Positions 53,004-61,856 of a stretch of DNA of 64,000 nt are shown piece by piece. The notes under the pieces are model-generated. The model had not been told where the DNA came from. It searched no databases and saw only the letters and a list, made by a program, of their open reading frames with translations. A program made the position numbers and the translations under genes. This DNA comes from CAWIMX01 sp963792785 (GTDB taxonomy: Bacteria > Acidobacteriota > Vicinamibacteria > Vicinamibacterales > CAVVIG01), in assembly GCA_963792785.1 (NCBI GenBank), contig CAWBXO010000002.1, positions 434,001 to 498,000 of the forward strand, given 5' to 3'. Within the stretch, counting starts at the first letter, position 1. Each line of letters opens with the position of its first letter.

Positions 53004-54644
53004 GGCGCCTCCACGAGCGGCAGATCCAGCATGGTCGTCTGCCCCTCCGACAGCGTGAGGCCGGTCGACACCGACTCAAGCCTTTCGAGGAACACGGGGT
53101 CGAGGAATCCGGTCGCCGGCACATCCTCGAGGGCCGCCGCAAGGTATTCGCCCGGCAGCAGGGCCCGCACGCGTACCGGCCGAACTGATCGACCGGCCGA
53201 GCGTGGCACGCCGAGCCGATTCCTGAGCGTCGCGTCCTTGCGAAGACGGCCACGACGAACGACGCCGCACGGCCGTTCGATTCGATCGATCCGGTCAACT
53301 CCGTCACGCGATCGGTCAATTCGATCTCGACGTCGCCGACATCGGCGCCAGGCGGCGATCTCGATGCTGCGATCGAGCACATCGATGCCGCCCACGCGGG
53401 CGGCGCGGACGACGAAATCGCCGGCGCCGAGGACCGATGCGCTCGAGATCGTACGTTCCCGGGAAGACGCGCATTTCGAACGTCAAGTCGTCGTGCACCG
53501 TCCGCATCGTGGGCAACCCGGGGGCGGCAGGCTCGGTTCTCGGCAGCAGGAGCGGCCTCAGCGCCGACGGAGCCGGCCGCCGCGCGATGGCGGGATCGAA
53601 GACGAACCGGCCCCGGAGCGTCGAGGGCCTGTACGGCCCGCATGACGAGGCCCGTCACGTCCTCGCCGGAGACCGAGACCGGGAGGCGCGCGACCTGCTG
53701 CACCTGGGTCTCTTCGGTGAGCGTCGCCAGCAGTTCATAGTCGCCGGGCGCTACGTCGTTCACGGCGAACGCGCCGTTTCTTGGCAGGCTGTTCACGGCC
53801 GGCGCCCCGGCCACGATGGGACCGCCGCGTGCGACGAGCCGGACGAAGCCGCTGGTCGCGGGTTGGCCGTCGGCGTCGAGAATCGTGCCCGACACGCGCG
53901 CGAGCCGTGGCGCTGAAGCGCGATGTTCACGCCGGTCCTCGTGTCTCCGGCGTCGAGTTCTACGAAGGCCGCGGCGGCGGAGTCGGACGTACTCGGAAAG
54001 TACGTGGGGGCGTAACCGCCGCGTTCGTCAGCGGCGGCCGTCTCGTCGGGGCCTCCCATTTGTGTCCGGCGACGCGTCGCGAGGACGGCGTAGCTGCCCG
54101 GCACGAGACCATAGAGTCTGAAGTTCCCCTCGTCGTCGGAACACCGGTCGAGCGCTTGAGACAAGTGTCTCGACTCCGCTCCGCATCTGCGTACGGGCGG
54201 CGGTCACTATGACGCCGGGGACGGGTTCACCGTACTCGTCGAGAATCTGCCCGGTGATCGCCGCGGCGCGCCAAAGCGTCAGGTCGAGCGTCAGCACCTG
54301 GCCGGGGCCGAGGTCGATCTGGATCGACGGCCGCGGCCCGGGTCTGGCCCGGGGATCCCGCCAGGTAGCGGTTCTTCGTGGCGTTGACGGAGTAGCGGCC
54401 GGGCGGCAGGTTTCAAGCTCGTAGCGGCCCTCGTCGCCAGTGTAACAGCGCGCGACCATCGCGGAGCGCCGACCTTCAGGCGGACGAGAACCTTGCGGAG
54501 CGGCGTGCCGTCGACGTCGCGCACGGTGCCGCGCATGACGCCGGTACCGGCGGCGCGGACGGGATCGCGCGCCGGCGCCTGCGAGAGTAGTGTCGAGTGG
54601 AGGAGGATGACGCCGGCCAGGACGAGCGGGGCCGATCGCGGCAT
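53000..54644 (-). pseudogene. Secreted carboxypeptidase-regulatory-like protein 1, frameshifted
   Basis: It begins at ATG 54644 with a signal peptide (APLVLAGVILLHSTLLSQA) and GTVRDVDGTPLRKVLVRL, the first regulatory-like beta-sandwich. The remaining text must be read through all three frames: YTGDEGRYELET, ITGQILDEYGEPVPGVIV, FRLYGLVPGSYAVLA, SGTILDADGQPATSGFVRL, VAPGDYELLATL, and finally LSEGQTTMLDLPLVEAP with TGA at 53000. The parts are in order and nothing large is missing, but about eight or more frame changes occur in 1.6 kb. It and the downstream gene are tandem paralogues joined by a GTGA overlap. Confidence 0.75.
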
Positions 54645-54692
54645 GGTCTATTTAAGGATCCAGATGATAGACCACGCCGCGAGAATCAGTGA

Positions 54693-56267
54693 CTAGGTAA
54701 TTCGCACCCGGCTCTGTTCACGCATGAACTGCTGCACGTAATAGGGTCCGCCGCTGCCGCGGCCGGTCGAGCCGCTCGCCTTCCAGCCGCCGAACGAATT
54801 CACGCCCGGCCACGCCCCGGTCGTCGCGCCCGCGCGGCGGTTCGCGTAGGTCACGCCCGCCTGGATCCGATCGAAGAACGTGGCGAGGTCGCCCTCGTCC
54901 TCGGAGAAGATGCCGGCCGTGAGGCCGTACTCGGTCTTGTTGGCGAGCTCGATCGCCTCGTCGAGCGTCAGGACGTCGGCGATCATCGTGATCGGCACGA
55001 ACAGCTCCTCGTTGAAGAGCGGATGTCCGGCTGGGAGGCCGTCGATCACGGTCGGCTCGACGTACCACCCGTGGGCGAACTCGCCGCTGGTGAGCCGGTG
55101 GCCGCCGATGAGGATCTTACCGCCGTCCTTCGTCGCCTGCGCGACGGCGCGCTCGAAGGTCTGCACGGCCGCTTCATTGATCACGGGGCCGAGGTAGACG
55201 CCGCGGTCCAGCGGGTTGCCGACGACGATCTTCTTCGTCTTCTCGACGAGCGCCTTCACGAACGCGTCGCGGATCGCCTTGTCGACGTACACGCGCGAGC
55301 AGGCCGAGCACTTCTGGCCCTGCGCGCCGAACGCCGATCGCATCACGCCGTCGCTCGCCTTGTCGAGATCGGCAGCCTTCATCACGATCGCCGGGTTCTT
55401 GCCGCCCATCTCGATCACCAGCGGCCGCGGGATCGGGCGCGCGGCGTTGTCTTTGATCAGGTGCATGCCGACGGCCTTGGAGCCGGTGAACACGATGCCG
55501 TCGACGCCGGGGTTGTCGATGATCTCCTGTCCGGCGGTGCTGCCGCCGCCGGTCACGAAGTTGAAGACGCCGGGCGGCAGGCCCGCGGCGACCGCGATGT
55601 CGTAGAAGCGGCGCGCGATCGTCGGCGTCGCCGACGCGGGCTTGAGGACGATCGTGTTGCCGGCGACGAGGGCGCCGCCGGCGGGACCGGCCGCGAGGGC
55701 CATCGGGAAGTTGAACGGCGAGATCACGCCCCACACGCCGTACGGGCGCATCACGCTCGAGTTCTTCTCGTCCGGGCCGAGCGAGGCGAGCGCCATCGCG
55801 AAGCCGTCGTGCTGTTCGATCTGGTCGCAGTAGTACGCGATCAGATCCGCGGCCTCCTCGACGTCGCCGACGCACTCGAGCCGGTTCTTCCCGGCTTCGA
55901 AGCCCATGAGCGCCGAGAGATCCCAGCGGTTCGCGCGGATGCCGTCGGCGACCTTGCGGAGCAGCGCCACGCGCTCCTGCCATGGACGCGCGCTCCAGGC
56001 GGGATACGCCGCGCGCGCGGCGGCGATCGCGTCCTTCGTCTCCTGGCGCCCGCCCTGCTGGCAGCGGCTGATCAGGATGCGCGTGTCGATCGGGCTTCGG
56101 ACCTCGAAGGTGGACGCCGCCTGCGCATCGCGCCCGCCGATGCCCATCGCGAGCGTCGCGCCGAACCCGGCCTTCACGCGGACGATCGCGGCGTCGAGCT
56201 CGCGATGCAGATCCTCCATCTGGTCGCCGCTCATCGTCGCGTAGGTGATTTTCGTGCCCGTCGCCAT
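54693..56267 (-). CDS. Aldehyde dehydrogenase, L-glutamate gamma-semialdehyde (P5C) type
   Basis: This 524-residue ALDH has WGVISPFNFPMALAAGPAGG, FTGSKAVG, EMGGKNPAIV with the general-base Glu, GQKCSACSRVYV with the nucleophile Cys, and a C-terminal GVNSFGGWKASGSTG. The length and the GQKCSACSR/FGGWKASG forms fit delta-1-pyrroline-5-carboxylate dehydrogenases (PruA/RocA), which finish proline breakdown to glutamate. A PutA-type proline dehydrogenase is not nearby. An N-terminal extension of about 60 residues is usual for this group. The start (56267) is 39 nt from repeat copy G. Confidence 0.8.
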   Translation of the reverse strand: MATGTKITYATMSGDQMEDLHRELDAAIVRVKAGFGATLAMGIGGRDAQAASTFEVRSPIDTRILISRCQQGGRQETKDAIAAARAAYPAWSARPWQERVALLRKVADGIRANRWDLSALMGFEAGKNRLECVGDVEEAADLIAYYCDQIEQHDGFAMALASLGPDEKNSSVMRPYGVWGVISPFNFPMALAAGPAGGALVAGNTIVLKPASATPTIARRFYDIAVAAGLPPGVFNFVTGGGSTAGQEIIDNPGVDGIVFTGSKAVGMHLIKDNAARPIPRPLVIEMGGKNPAIVMKAADLDKASDGVMRSAFGAQGQKCSACSRVYVDKAIRDAFVKALVEKTKKIVVGNPLDRGVYLGPVINEAAVQTFERAVAQATKDGGKILIGGHRLTSGEFAHGWYVEPTVIDGLPAGHPLFNEELFVPITMIADVLTLDEAIELANKTEYGLTAGIFSEDEGDLATFFDRIQAGVTYANRRAGATTGAWPGVNSFGGWKASGSTGRGSGGPYYVQQFMREQSRVRIT

Positions 56268-56305
56268 CGCAGCCTCCTCGATCAGACGTTACCACGCGTG
56301 GAGAC

Positions 56306-56530
56306 AACCACAGAGGCTCTGAGGCACGGAGGTGACCCCGGTTGCAGGTACAGGTGCCCGACGCGGGCCGCCGAAGGCGGCCGGGAGTCACGCGAAAGCC
56401 GGCGCATATGAGGCCCTTGATCGGCCAGCCTCATGTGCGCCGGCTTTCGCGTAACTCCCGCCGGGCCTGCTTCGCAGGCCGGCCGCGTCGGGCAGATCGC
56501 CGGGCGCCCTCTGAGTCTCTGAGCGTCTCG
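56306..56530 (+). repeat. CACAGAG-bounded palindromic element, copy G (right end split by IS30)
   Basis: Left end AACCACAGAGGCTCTGAGG. Hairpins GCCGCCGAAGGCGGCC and GGCCTGCTTCGCAGGCC flank large arms 56383-56413 and 56429-56459 (29 of 31 paired). The right end begins CCTCTGAGTCTCTGAGCG and stops at the IS30 inverted repeat. The missing terminal part (CTGTGCCTCTGTGGC) reappears at 57727-57741 on the other side of the IS. Confidence 0.85.
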
Positions 56531-57720
56531 ACCGGTCGACGCAACGATCTGCGTAGTTTAGCCGCAGGCGTTTGAAAACCAAGGGTGAGCCGGGGGCGCG
56601 TATTCAGGCGCAGGGCGATCGCATCCAGCTGCGCCTGGCTGTACGTGGAGAGATCGGTGCCTTTCGGTAAGAACGGTAGTAGCAAGAGGTTAGTGTTCTA
56701 GTTAGAGAGGAGCTGAGAGGGACTTTGAGGATAGCAGAAATAGAAATGCAAGTTAGTGGAGATGGTGAAATCAAGATGGAAAGAGAGTTAGGTGAAGAGA
56801 TCGAAGGTCAAGGACTTCAAGAGGAAATGAGGCAAATGGCGCAAGAGAGGAGTGAGGGAGAGCAAGACGGTCTGGGTGTAGGAATTGGGGAAAAGCAAGA
56901 GCAAGACATAGCGCGACTGCCGTTCGACGAGAGACGCTACTTGCGATGATAGGCAGGCGCCCATCAGCAGATCGCCCTCCCATGGAAGGGGAAGGAGAGG
57001 TAGGAAGATTAGGCTGGAAGTTGAAGGATAGACAAGGCATCAACGATGTGAGAGGGATAATGGAAGACGAGAGGGGCGGAGAGTGAGAGAAGGCGTGGAC
57101 GCTGACGACGCAGGTGCTGCAAGAGCGCGCGCTTCAAGACGAAGAGACTATGCACAAACAGACTGCGATAAATGGTTAAGTGAGACAACTGCATGTGAGG
57201 ATAGAGAGGAAACGTGACGAGAAGAGAGAGTGAAATATGTTGGGGAGACGACTGGCGCGAGAGTTGGGCGGACAAGGCGAGACGCAGGGCTGGCGGCGTC
57301 GCGAGAGGACAGATATAAGGGAGACGAGAGAGCGAGAACGAGAGGCAGTAGGAGAGATGCGAGGGATAGGCTAGGCGAGAGGAGTGGCGGTGGATCTAGA
57401 GGCTCATCGTCGAGGGGGAGAGTCGCAGCGGACGGGCGAGGGCGAGGAGCGAGAGACGGAGCGAGATCGAGCGGGAGATCTATTCGCGCTCCGCCAAGGT
57501 AAGGGAGAGTAGCGCGAGTCGCCGGGGGAGCGGCGCGATGCCGCTCTCGGCCGCGATCACACGACAATCGACGTGCGCTCACGCTGCAGCGCCGTCGCGA
57601 TGTCGACCACAGACTCGCCGTTTCGCCACCGCTGCCACAACTCGTTTCGCTGATGCCACGACAACCTCGGTCGACGCACAGGCATACCTCCTCCAATCTG
57701 GTATCGTTGCGTTGACCTGT
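56531..57720 (-). mobile_element. IS30-family insertion sequence, heavily mutated
   Basis: The ends are inverted repeats ACCGGTCGACGCAACGAT (left) and ACAGGTCAACGCAACGAT (right, reverse complement), 16 of 18 identical. Total length is 1190 bp, which is normal for the IS30 family. It lies inside the right end of repeat copy G. No target duplication of useful length is visible. It contains one transposase frame on the minus strand. Confidence 0.8.
56549..57685 (-). pseudogene. IS30 transposase with strand-biased transversions
   Basis: ATG at 57685 is preceded by GGAGGAGGT. The N-terminal helix-turn-helix is intact (RRPRLSWHQRNELWQRWRNG ... RERTSI) and so is the C-terminal end (PKGTDLSTYSQAQLDAIALR). 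Between them (about 56690-57530) family text survives in patches (TIYRSLFV, QHLRRQR, GDLLMG, LVERQSRYV, LKSLTFD). Most other codons differ by changing purine to pyrimidine on the coding strand: Arg CGC to Leu CTC, Glu GAG to stop TAG, Trp TGG to TCT. The catalytic Glu of the DDE triad (family NENTN) is a stop (N-stop-NTN). Length is about that of an intact gene, with only a few indels. The product cannot be active. Confidence 0.8.
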
Positions 57721-57741
57721 TGAATTCCTGTGCCTCTGTGG
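57721..57741. repeat. Right terminus of palindromic element copy G, beyond the IS30 insertion
   Basis: CTGTGCCTCTGTGGC next to the TAG stop of the DUF2461 gene (read as TAGCCACAGAGGCACAG on the minus strand). It completes copy G after removal of the IS. Confidence 0.75.
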
Positions 57742-58407
57742 CTATTTCCTGACGAGCGGTTCGTTCAGGAAATGGACGAGGGGGGCGATCTGTTTGAACG
57801 TGTTGACGACGGTTCGATGGAAGCCGGCGCTGGTCGCCGACGCGGGCGGCAGCTGGCGGCCCGCCAGGAACTGCTTGAACTTCAGGTACTCCGCGGCCGG
57901 ATGATCCTTCGGAAACGCCAGCGGCACGCGCTGCAGGCGCTCGCCCTCGAGCGATCCCACGGCGCGCGTGAATCCCGGCGCCTCGACGAGCGAGCGGAAC
58001 CGCCGGACGTTGGCGGCGATGTGCTCGCGGACGGCGTGCAACTGGGGCGGCTGCGGCGCGTACATCCCGCCGCCAATCCACACCTCGTCCGGCGACAGGT
58101 GAAAGTAGAGGCCCGCGCCCTCGTGCTTGGGCAGCGATCGGCACGGGAAGACGGCCGAGACGTGGGTCTTGTACGGCGCCTTGTTGGCCGAGAACCGCAC
58201 GTCGCGGTAGATCCGATACATCGAGCGCTTCGGATCGGCGGCGAGATCCGGGGCGAACGCGCGCAGGTCGACGGCCAGGCGCTCGATGGCGGCGATCATC
58301 GGCGCGCGGACGTGCGCCTCGTACTCGTCGCGGTGCGTCAGGAACCACTCGCGGCGGTTGTTGCGCTTCAGCGCCCGGAGGAATTTCAGCGTGTCGGGGG
58401 TGAACAT
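57742..58407 (-). CDS. DUF2461 family protein
   Basis: This 221-residue protein starts TPDTLKFLRALKRNNRREWF and has RIYRDVRFSANKAPYKTHVSA and the YFHLSPDEVWIGGGMY motif of the DUF2461 (TIGR02453) family. Function is unknown. It is probably cytoplasmic and soluble. The stop codon TAG belongs to the end of repeat copy G. It is separated from the DinB-like gene upstream by a stop-codon hairpin. Confidence 0.85.
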   Translation of the reverse strand: MFTPDTLKFLRALKRNNRREWFLTHRDEYEAHVRAPMIAAIERLAVDLRAFAPDLAADPKRSMYRIYRDVRFSANKAPYKTHVSAVFPCRSLPKHEGAGLYFHLSPDEVWIGGGMYAPQPPQLHAVREHIAANVRRFRSLVEAPGFTRAVGSLEGERLQRVPLAFPKDHPAAEYLKFKQFLAGRQLPPASATSAGFHRTVVNTFKQIAPLVHFLNEPLVRK

Positions 58408-58414
58408 GGGATCC

Positions 58415-58437
58415 GGCGGGCCTGAAGGCCCGCCCTA
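58415..58437. terminator. Stop-codon hairpin GGCGGGCC-TGAA-GGCCCGCC
   Basis: An 8-bp perfect stem with loop TGAA, followed by CCTA whose last three bases are the TAG stop of the minus-strand DinB-like gene. Same layout as 47621. Confidence 0.65.
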
Positions 58438-58971
58438 CTTCTGCGCCCGTGCGGCCGCCGCCTGCGCGAAGCGCTCCTGCTGCTGGCGTGTGATGTGCGG
58501 CACGAGGCCGATCATGCGCTCCGCCACCATGAGCTGCGCGCGGTGGTGCATCTCATGCTCCTTGACGGAGAGGAGCATCTCGAACCGGCTCTTCGTCCCA
58601 TCGTGGACCTTCACCGGCTCGGCGAGAAACGCCTCGGGCAGCCCCTCGACGTAAGCCGCGAACTTCTCACCCTGGGCCTGGAGCAGCGCGATGATCTCCG
58701 CCTTCGTCCGCGGCTTCGCCTCTTCCGCCGCCATGGGCATGACGAGCGCCTGGAAGTCCACTTTCGTCAGGTCGTCGATCTTGTTGCCCTGGATGTAGCT
58801 CTGGATCGTCGGCCCGAACGCGATGTGGACGAGCGTCCGCGCGATCGTGCGCGATTCGGGCGAGGGCTGGAACCCGTACTTGTCTTCCGGAATCTCTTCC
58901 GCAATCTTCAGGGTGTTGGTGTGGACCGTGCGGTATGCCGCCGCCATCTGCTTGCCGCCGTAGTACGTCAT
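58435..58971 (-). CDS. DinB-family protein
   Basis: This 178-residue four-helix protein has the three His ligand positions expected of DinB/YfiT metalloproteins: LVHIAFG, the late EHEMHHRAQLMV, and one between. Members include thiol-dependent S-transferases (for example with bacillithiol), but most are uncharacterised. It is soluble, with no signal sequence. A start further upstream (59008) is possible but less likely. Confidence 0.85.
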   Translation of the reverse strand: MTYYGGKQMAAAYRTVHTNTLKIAEEIPEDKYGFQPSPESRTIARTLVHIAFGPTIQSYIQGNKIDDLTKVDFQALVMPMAAEEAKPRTKAEIIALLQAQGEKFAAYVEGLPEAFLAEPVKVHDGTKSRFEMLLSVKEHEMHHRAQLMVAERMIGLVPHITRQQQERFAQAAAARAQK

Positions 58972-59073
58972 GATAGTGGGTGCCTCGCGTGAAAGGGGAT
59001 TCCGCCACTATATGCAGCCGGCCGAACCGTTGTAAAGTTGGCGGGCGTCTGAGAAGAAGAGGAGAGCCTGACT

Positions 59074-59913
59074 ATGCCCCCAGCAACATCCGAAGTGCTC
59101 GTCACCACCGACTGGGCCGCCCAGCATGCCGGCGACGCCAACGTGCGTGTGGTCGAAGTCGACGTCGATACATCGGCTTACGACCAGGGCCACGTGCCCG
59201 GCGCCTCCGGCTGGAACTGGTCGACCGAGCTCTGCGACACCCTCGTCCGCGACATCATCCCGCCGAAGAAGCTCGAGGAGCTGCTCGGGAAGAGCGGCAT
59301 CGGCAACGACACGACCGTCGTGCTCTACGGCGACAACAACAACTGGTTCGCCGCGTGGGCGTTCTGGCAGCTCAAGATCTACGGGCACAAGGACGTCCGG
59401 CTCATGGACGGCGGCCGCAAGAAGTGGCTCGCCGAGGGCCGCGAGCTCAGCACCGCCAAGCCGACGGCCCCGGCGAAGACGTACAAAGCCGGCGCGGTCG
59501 ACAACTCGCTCCGCGCGTACCTGCCGGAAGTGCAGGAGGCGGTGAAGAAGAAGGCGGCCGCGCTCGTCGACGTGCGCAGCCCGCAGGAGTTCACCGGCGA
59601 GATCCTGGCGCCGCCCGGACTGCCGGAGACGTGCCAGCGCGGCGGCCACATTCCCGGCGCGAAGAACATCCCCTGGGCCAAGGCCTGCAACGACGATGGC
59701 ACGTTCAAGAGCGCGGCGGACCTGAAGGCGCTCTACGGCGGCCAGGGCATCACGGGCGACACGCCGGTGATCGCGTACTGCCGCATCGGCGAGCGCTCGA
59801 GCCACACGTGGTTCGTGCTGAAGTACCTGCTCGGCTACTCGAACGTGAAAAACTACGACGGCTCGTGGACCGAGTGGGGCAACCTCGTCGGCGCGGCCGT
59901 CGAGAAGCCGTAG
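59074..59913 (+). CDS. Thiosulfate/mercaptopyruvate-type sulfurtransferase (two rhodanese domains)
   Basis: This 279-residue tandem-rhodanese protein has the inactive-type N-terminal domain (YDQGHVPGASGWNW) and the catalytic C-terminal domain with the Cys loop AYCRIGERSSHTW. CRIGERS is the thiosulfate-sulfurtransferase type of loop. It moves sulfane sulfur from a donor to cyanide, thioredoxin or another acceptor. It is followed by a small gene and the TauE/DUF1634 pair on the same strand with short gaps, so it probably belongs to a sulfur-compound module. Confidence 0.9.
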   Translation: MPPATSEVLVTTDWAAQHAGDANVRVVEVDVDTSAYDQGHVPGASGWNWSTELCDTLVRDIIPPKKLEELLGKSGIGNDTTVVLYGDNNNWFAAWAFWQLKIYGHKDVRLMDGGRKKWLAEGRELSTAKPTAPAKTYKAGAVDNSLRAYLPEVQEAVKKKAAALVDVRSPQEFTGEILAPPGLPETCQRGGHIPGAKNIPWAKACNDDGTFKSAADLKALYGGQGITGDTPVIAYCRIGERSSHTWFVLKYLLGYSNVKNYDGSWTEWGNLVGAAVEKP

Positions 59914-59915
59914 CC

Positions 59916-60137
59916 ATGAAGGCCGAAGAATACTCACGCCGCCAGCAGGATCTGGCCGGTTGGCCGATCTCGATCGAGACGTATCGCGTCGAGACCGTGT
60001 ACTACTGCACCATCTCCAACGTCGACCCCGGCGCGCGGTTCGCGCGCGCCGAGGGCCCGACGCGGGACGAGGCCGAACGCATCGCGCTCGACAAGGCGCA
60101 GCGCTACCTCGGACAGACGCGGCGCTTCACGGTCTGA
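59916..60137 (+). CDS. Small hypothetical protein of the sulfur module
   Basis: 73 residues from ATG 59916, 2 nt after the rhodanese stop. It looks like a compact alpha-beta protein: WPISIETYRVETVYYCTISN, then a helix with RDEAERIALDKAQRYL. I recognise no family. The tight spacing on both sides indicates co-expression with the rhodanese and TauE genes. Confidence 0.65.
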   Translation: MKAEEYSRRQQDLAGWPISIETYRVETVYYCTISNVDPGARFARAEGPTRDEAERIALDKAQRYLGQTRRFTV

Positions 60138-60156
60138 GTACGCCGATGGCGGGCCG

Positions 60157-60978
60157 ATGATGCAGCCGCTCATCGTGTTCGCGGCCGGCGCCGTTGCCGG
60201 CGCGTTCGGCTCGCTGCTGGGGCTCGGGGGCGGCGTCTTCCTGGTGCCGTTCCTGAACCTCGGCCTCCACCTGCCGATGACGGCTGCCGCGGGCATCAGC
60301 CTCACGACCGTCATCGCCACCTCCACGCACGTCTCGGCCGGCCGCACCGGCAAGCACTTGATCAATTTCCGGCTCGGGATGCTGCTCGAGGTCGCGACCG
60401 CCGCGGGCGGCGTGCTCGGCGGCCTCACGGCGCAGCTCCTCGCACAGTCGACGTTGCAGCGGCTGTTCGGCGTCATGACGGCGGCGTCGGCCGTGATGAT
60501 GCTGACGCGCCTCAAGCGCCGCAACGTGATCCTCGATCCCGCCGCGGATCCCGGGCGCTTCGGGGGCCGGTACCACGAGGAGGAAAGCGGCGGCGTGGTG
60601 ACGTACCGTGTGAAGCGCATGCCGGTGGCGCTCGCCGCGTCGTTCGTGGCCGGCAACCTGTCGTCGCTGCTCGGGATCGGCGGCGCCGTGATCAAGGTGC
60701 CCGTGCTGAACGCCTGGTGCGGCGTGCCGATGCGCGCGGCCGCGGCCACCAGCGTGTTCATGATCGGCGTCACGGCCACGGCCGGCGCCATCATCTATTA
60801 CGGGCACGGCCAGATCATTCCGGAACTGGCGGCGGCGGCTGTCCTCGGCGTCCAGATCGGATCGCGCGCCGGCTTCCACCTGAGCGCCAGGGCCTCGGCG
60901 CTCTGGCTCAAGGTGCTCATGGCCGTCGTCCTCTTCATCGTCGCCGGCCTGATGTTCGTTCGGGGGGCCATGGCATGA
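60157..60978 (+). CDS. Sulfite exporter TauE/SafE family protein
   Basis: This 273-residue protein has eight predicted membrane helices in two halves. Each half has the family Gly-rich turn (GSLLGLGGGVFLVPFLNL and NLSSLLGIGGAVIKVPVLN). TauE/SafE proteins export sulfite, sulfoacetate or related anions across the inner membrane. Beside a rhodanese, export of sulfite formed from thiosulfate is the obvious hypothesis. Its stop overlaps the start of the DUF1634 gene (ATGA). Confidence 0.9.
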   Translation: MMQPLIVFAAGAVAGAFGSLLGLGGGVFLVPFLNLGLHLPMTAAAGISLTTVIATSTHVSAGRTGKHLINFRLGMLLEVATAAGGVLGGLTAQLLAQSTLQRLFGVMTAASAVMMLTRLKRRNVILDPAADPGRFGGRYHEEESGGVVTYRVKRMPVALAASFVAGNLSSLLGIGGAVIKVPVLNAWCGVPMRAAAATSVFMIGVTATAGAIIYYGHGQIIPELAAAAVLGVQIGSRAGFHLSARASALWLKVLMAVVLFIVAGLMFVRGAMA

Positions 60979-61265
60979 GCGACGGCCGCCTCGAACACGC
61001 GATCGGGATCGTCTTCCGGACCGGCATTGGCGTGAGCACCGCGTGCCTCGCCGTCGGCCTGCTCCTCACGTTCACCGGCATCGATCCGTCGGCGTCGTCG
61101 GTCCTGCTGCAGGCCGGGCTGGTGGTGCTCATCGCCACGCCCGCCACGCGCGTCCTCGTGTCGGTGGTCGAATACGTCATCGAGCGCGACTGGACGTTCG
61201 CCGTGCTGACGGCGATCGTGCTGATCGAGCTGCTGGCGAGCGTCGTGGCGGCGATATCGGGGTGA
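60975..61265 (+). CDS. DUF1634 membrane protein
   Basis: 96 residues with three predicted helices (GVSTACLAVGLLLTF, VLLQAGLVVLIATPATRVLVS, and a third). DUF1634 genes are commonly the partner of TauE-type exporters and here overlap it by 4 nt. The function is probably as an accessory to the transporter. The stop is 6 nt before the repeat end at 61272. Confidence 0.8.
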   Translation: MSDGRLEHAIGIVFRTGIGVSTACLAVGLLLTFTGIDPSASSVLLQAGLVVLIATPATRVLVSVVEYVIERDWTFAVLTAIVLIELLASVVAAISG

Positions 61266-61271
61266 GGTTTC

Positions 61272-61856
61272 AACCACAGAGGCACAGAGGCACGGAGGAA
61301 GTCGCTGGAGTGTTCCACGCGAGCCGCCGAAGGCGGCTGGCGCGAGGGGCGGAAGCCCGGATGCGCGCCACCGATGGACCGTGCGGGTGTGGCGTGCATC
61401 CGGGCTTCCGCCCCTCGCGCTGACGGCCTGCTTCGCAGGCCGCTCGCGTGGAGCACGATCACACGATCAGCCGCCGGATGCCGCCCTTCAGCACCGCTTC
61501 GTGGAAGTTGATCAGCAGTCCCAGCCGCTTCTTCGTCAAACGGAGATAGCTGATCAGCTGCGCGTCGAAGACGGGTGTCAGCGCAACGACGCTCTTGATC
61601 TCGACGAGGACCGCCTGTTCGACGATGAAGTCGACGCGGTACGTGCCGAGCATCCTTCCTTTATAGAGGGCCGGGATCCGGGGTTGTTGTCGATAGCGAA
61701 TGTCTCGTTCGTCGAACTCGATCGCGAGCGCCCGTTCGTAGATCGACTCGAGCAGCCCCGGGCCGAGCGAGCGGTGGACGTCGATTGCCGCGCCGATTAC
61801 GCGAGACGTGATCTCGTTGAGATCGGAGATCTCCGAGCCTCCGAGTCTCTGTGGTT
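61272..61856 (+). mobile_element. CACAGAG-bounded palindromic element, copy H, carrying a GxxExxY gene
   Basis: Left end AACCACAGAGGCACAGAGG. The hairpins GCCGCCGAAGGCGGC and GGCCTGCTTCGCAGGCC flank large arms 61340-61370 and 61390-61420 (30 of 31 paired). After the second hairpin comes a GxxExxY-family gene on the minus strand, and then the right end (CCTCCGAGTCTCTGTGGTT). Its layout is exactly that of the seven gene-free copies plus an inserted gene of about 400 bp. The right end coincides with the TGA stop of the methyltransferase gene. Confidence 0.85.

Noticed and set aside
56725..56949. 74-residue acidic protein on the + strand
   Set aside because: It comes from the purine-rich antisense of the mutated IS30 transposase and has no independent support.
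57009..57275. Separate small gene containing TIYRSLFV
   Set aside because: It is a fragment of the IS30 transposase middle, not an independent gene.
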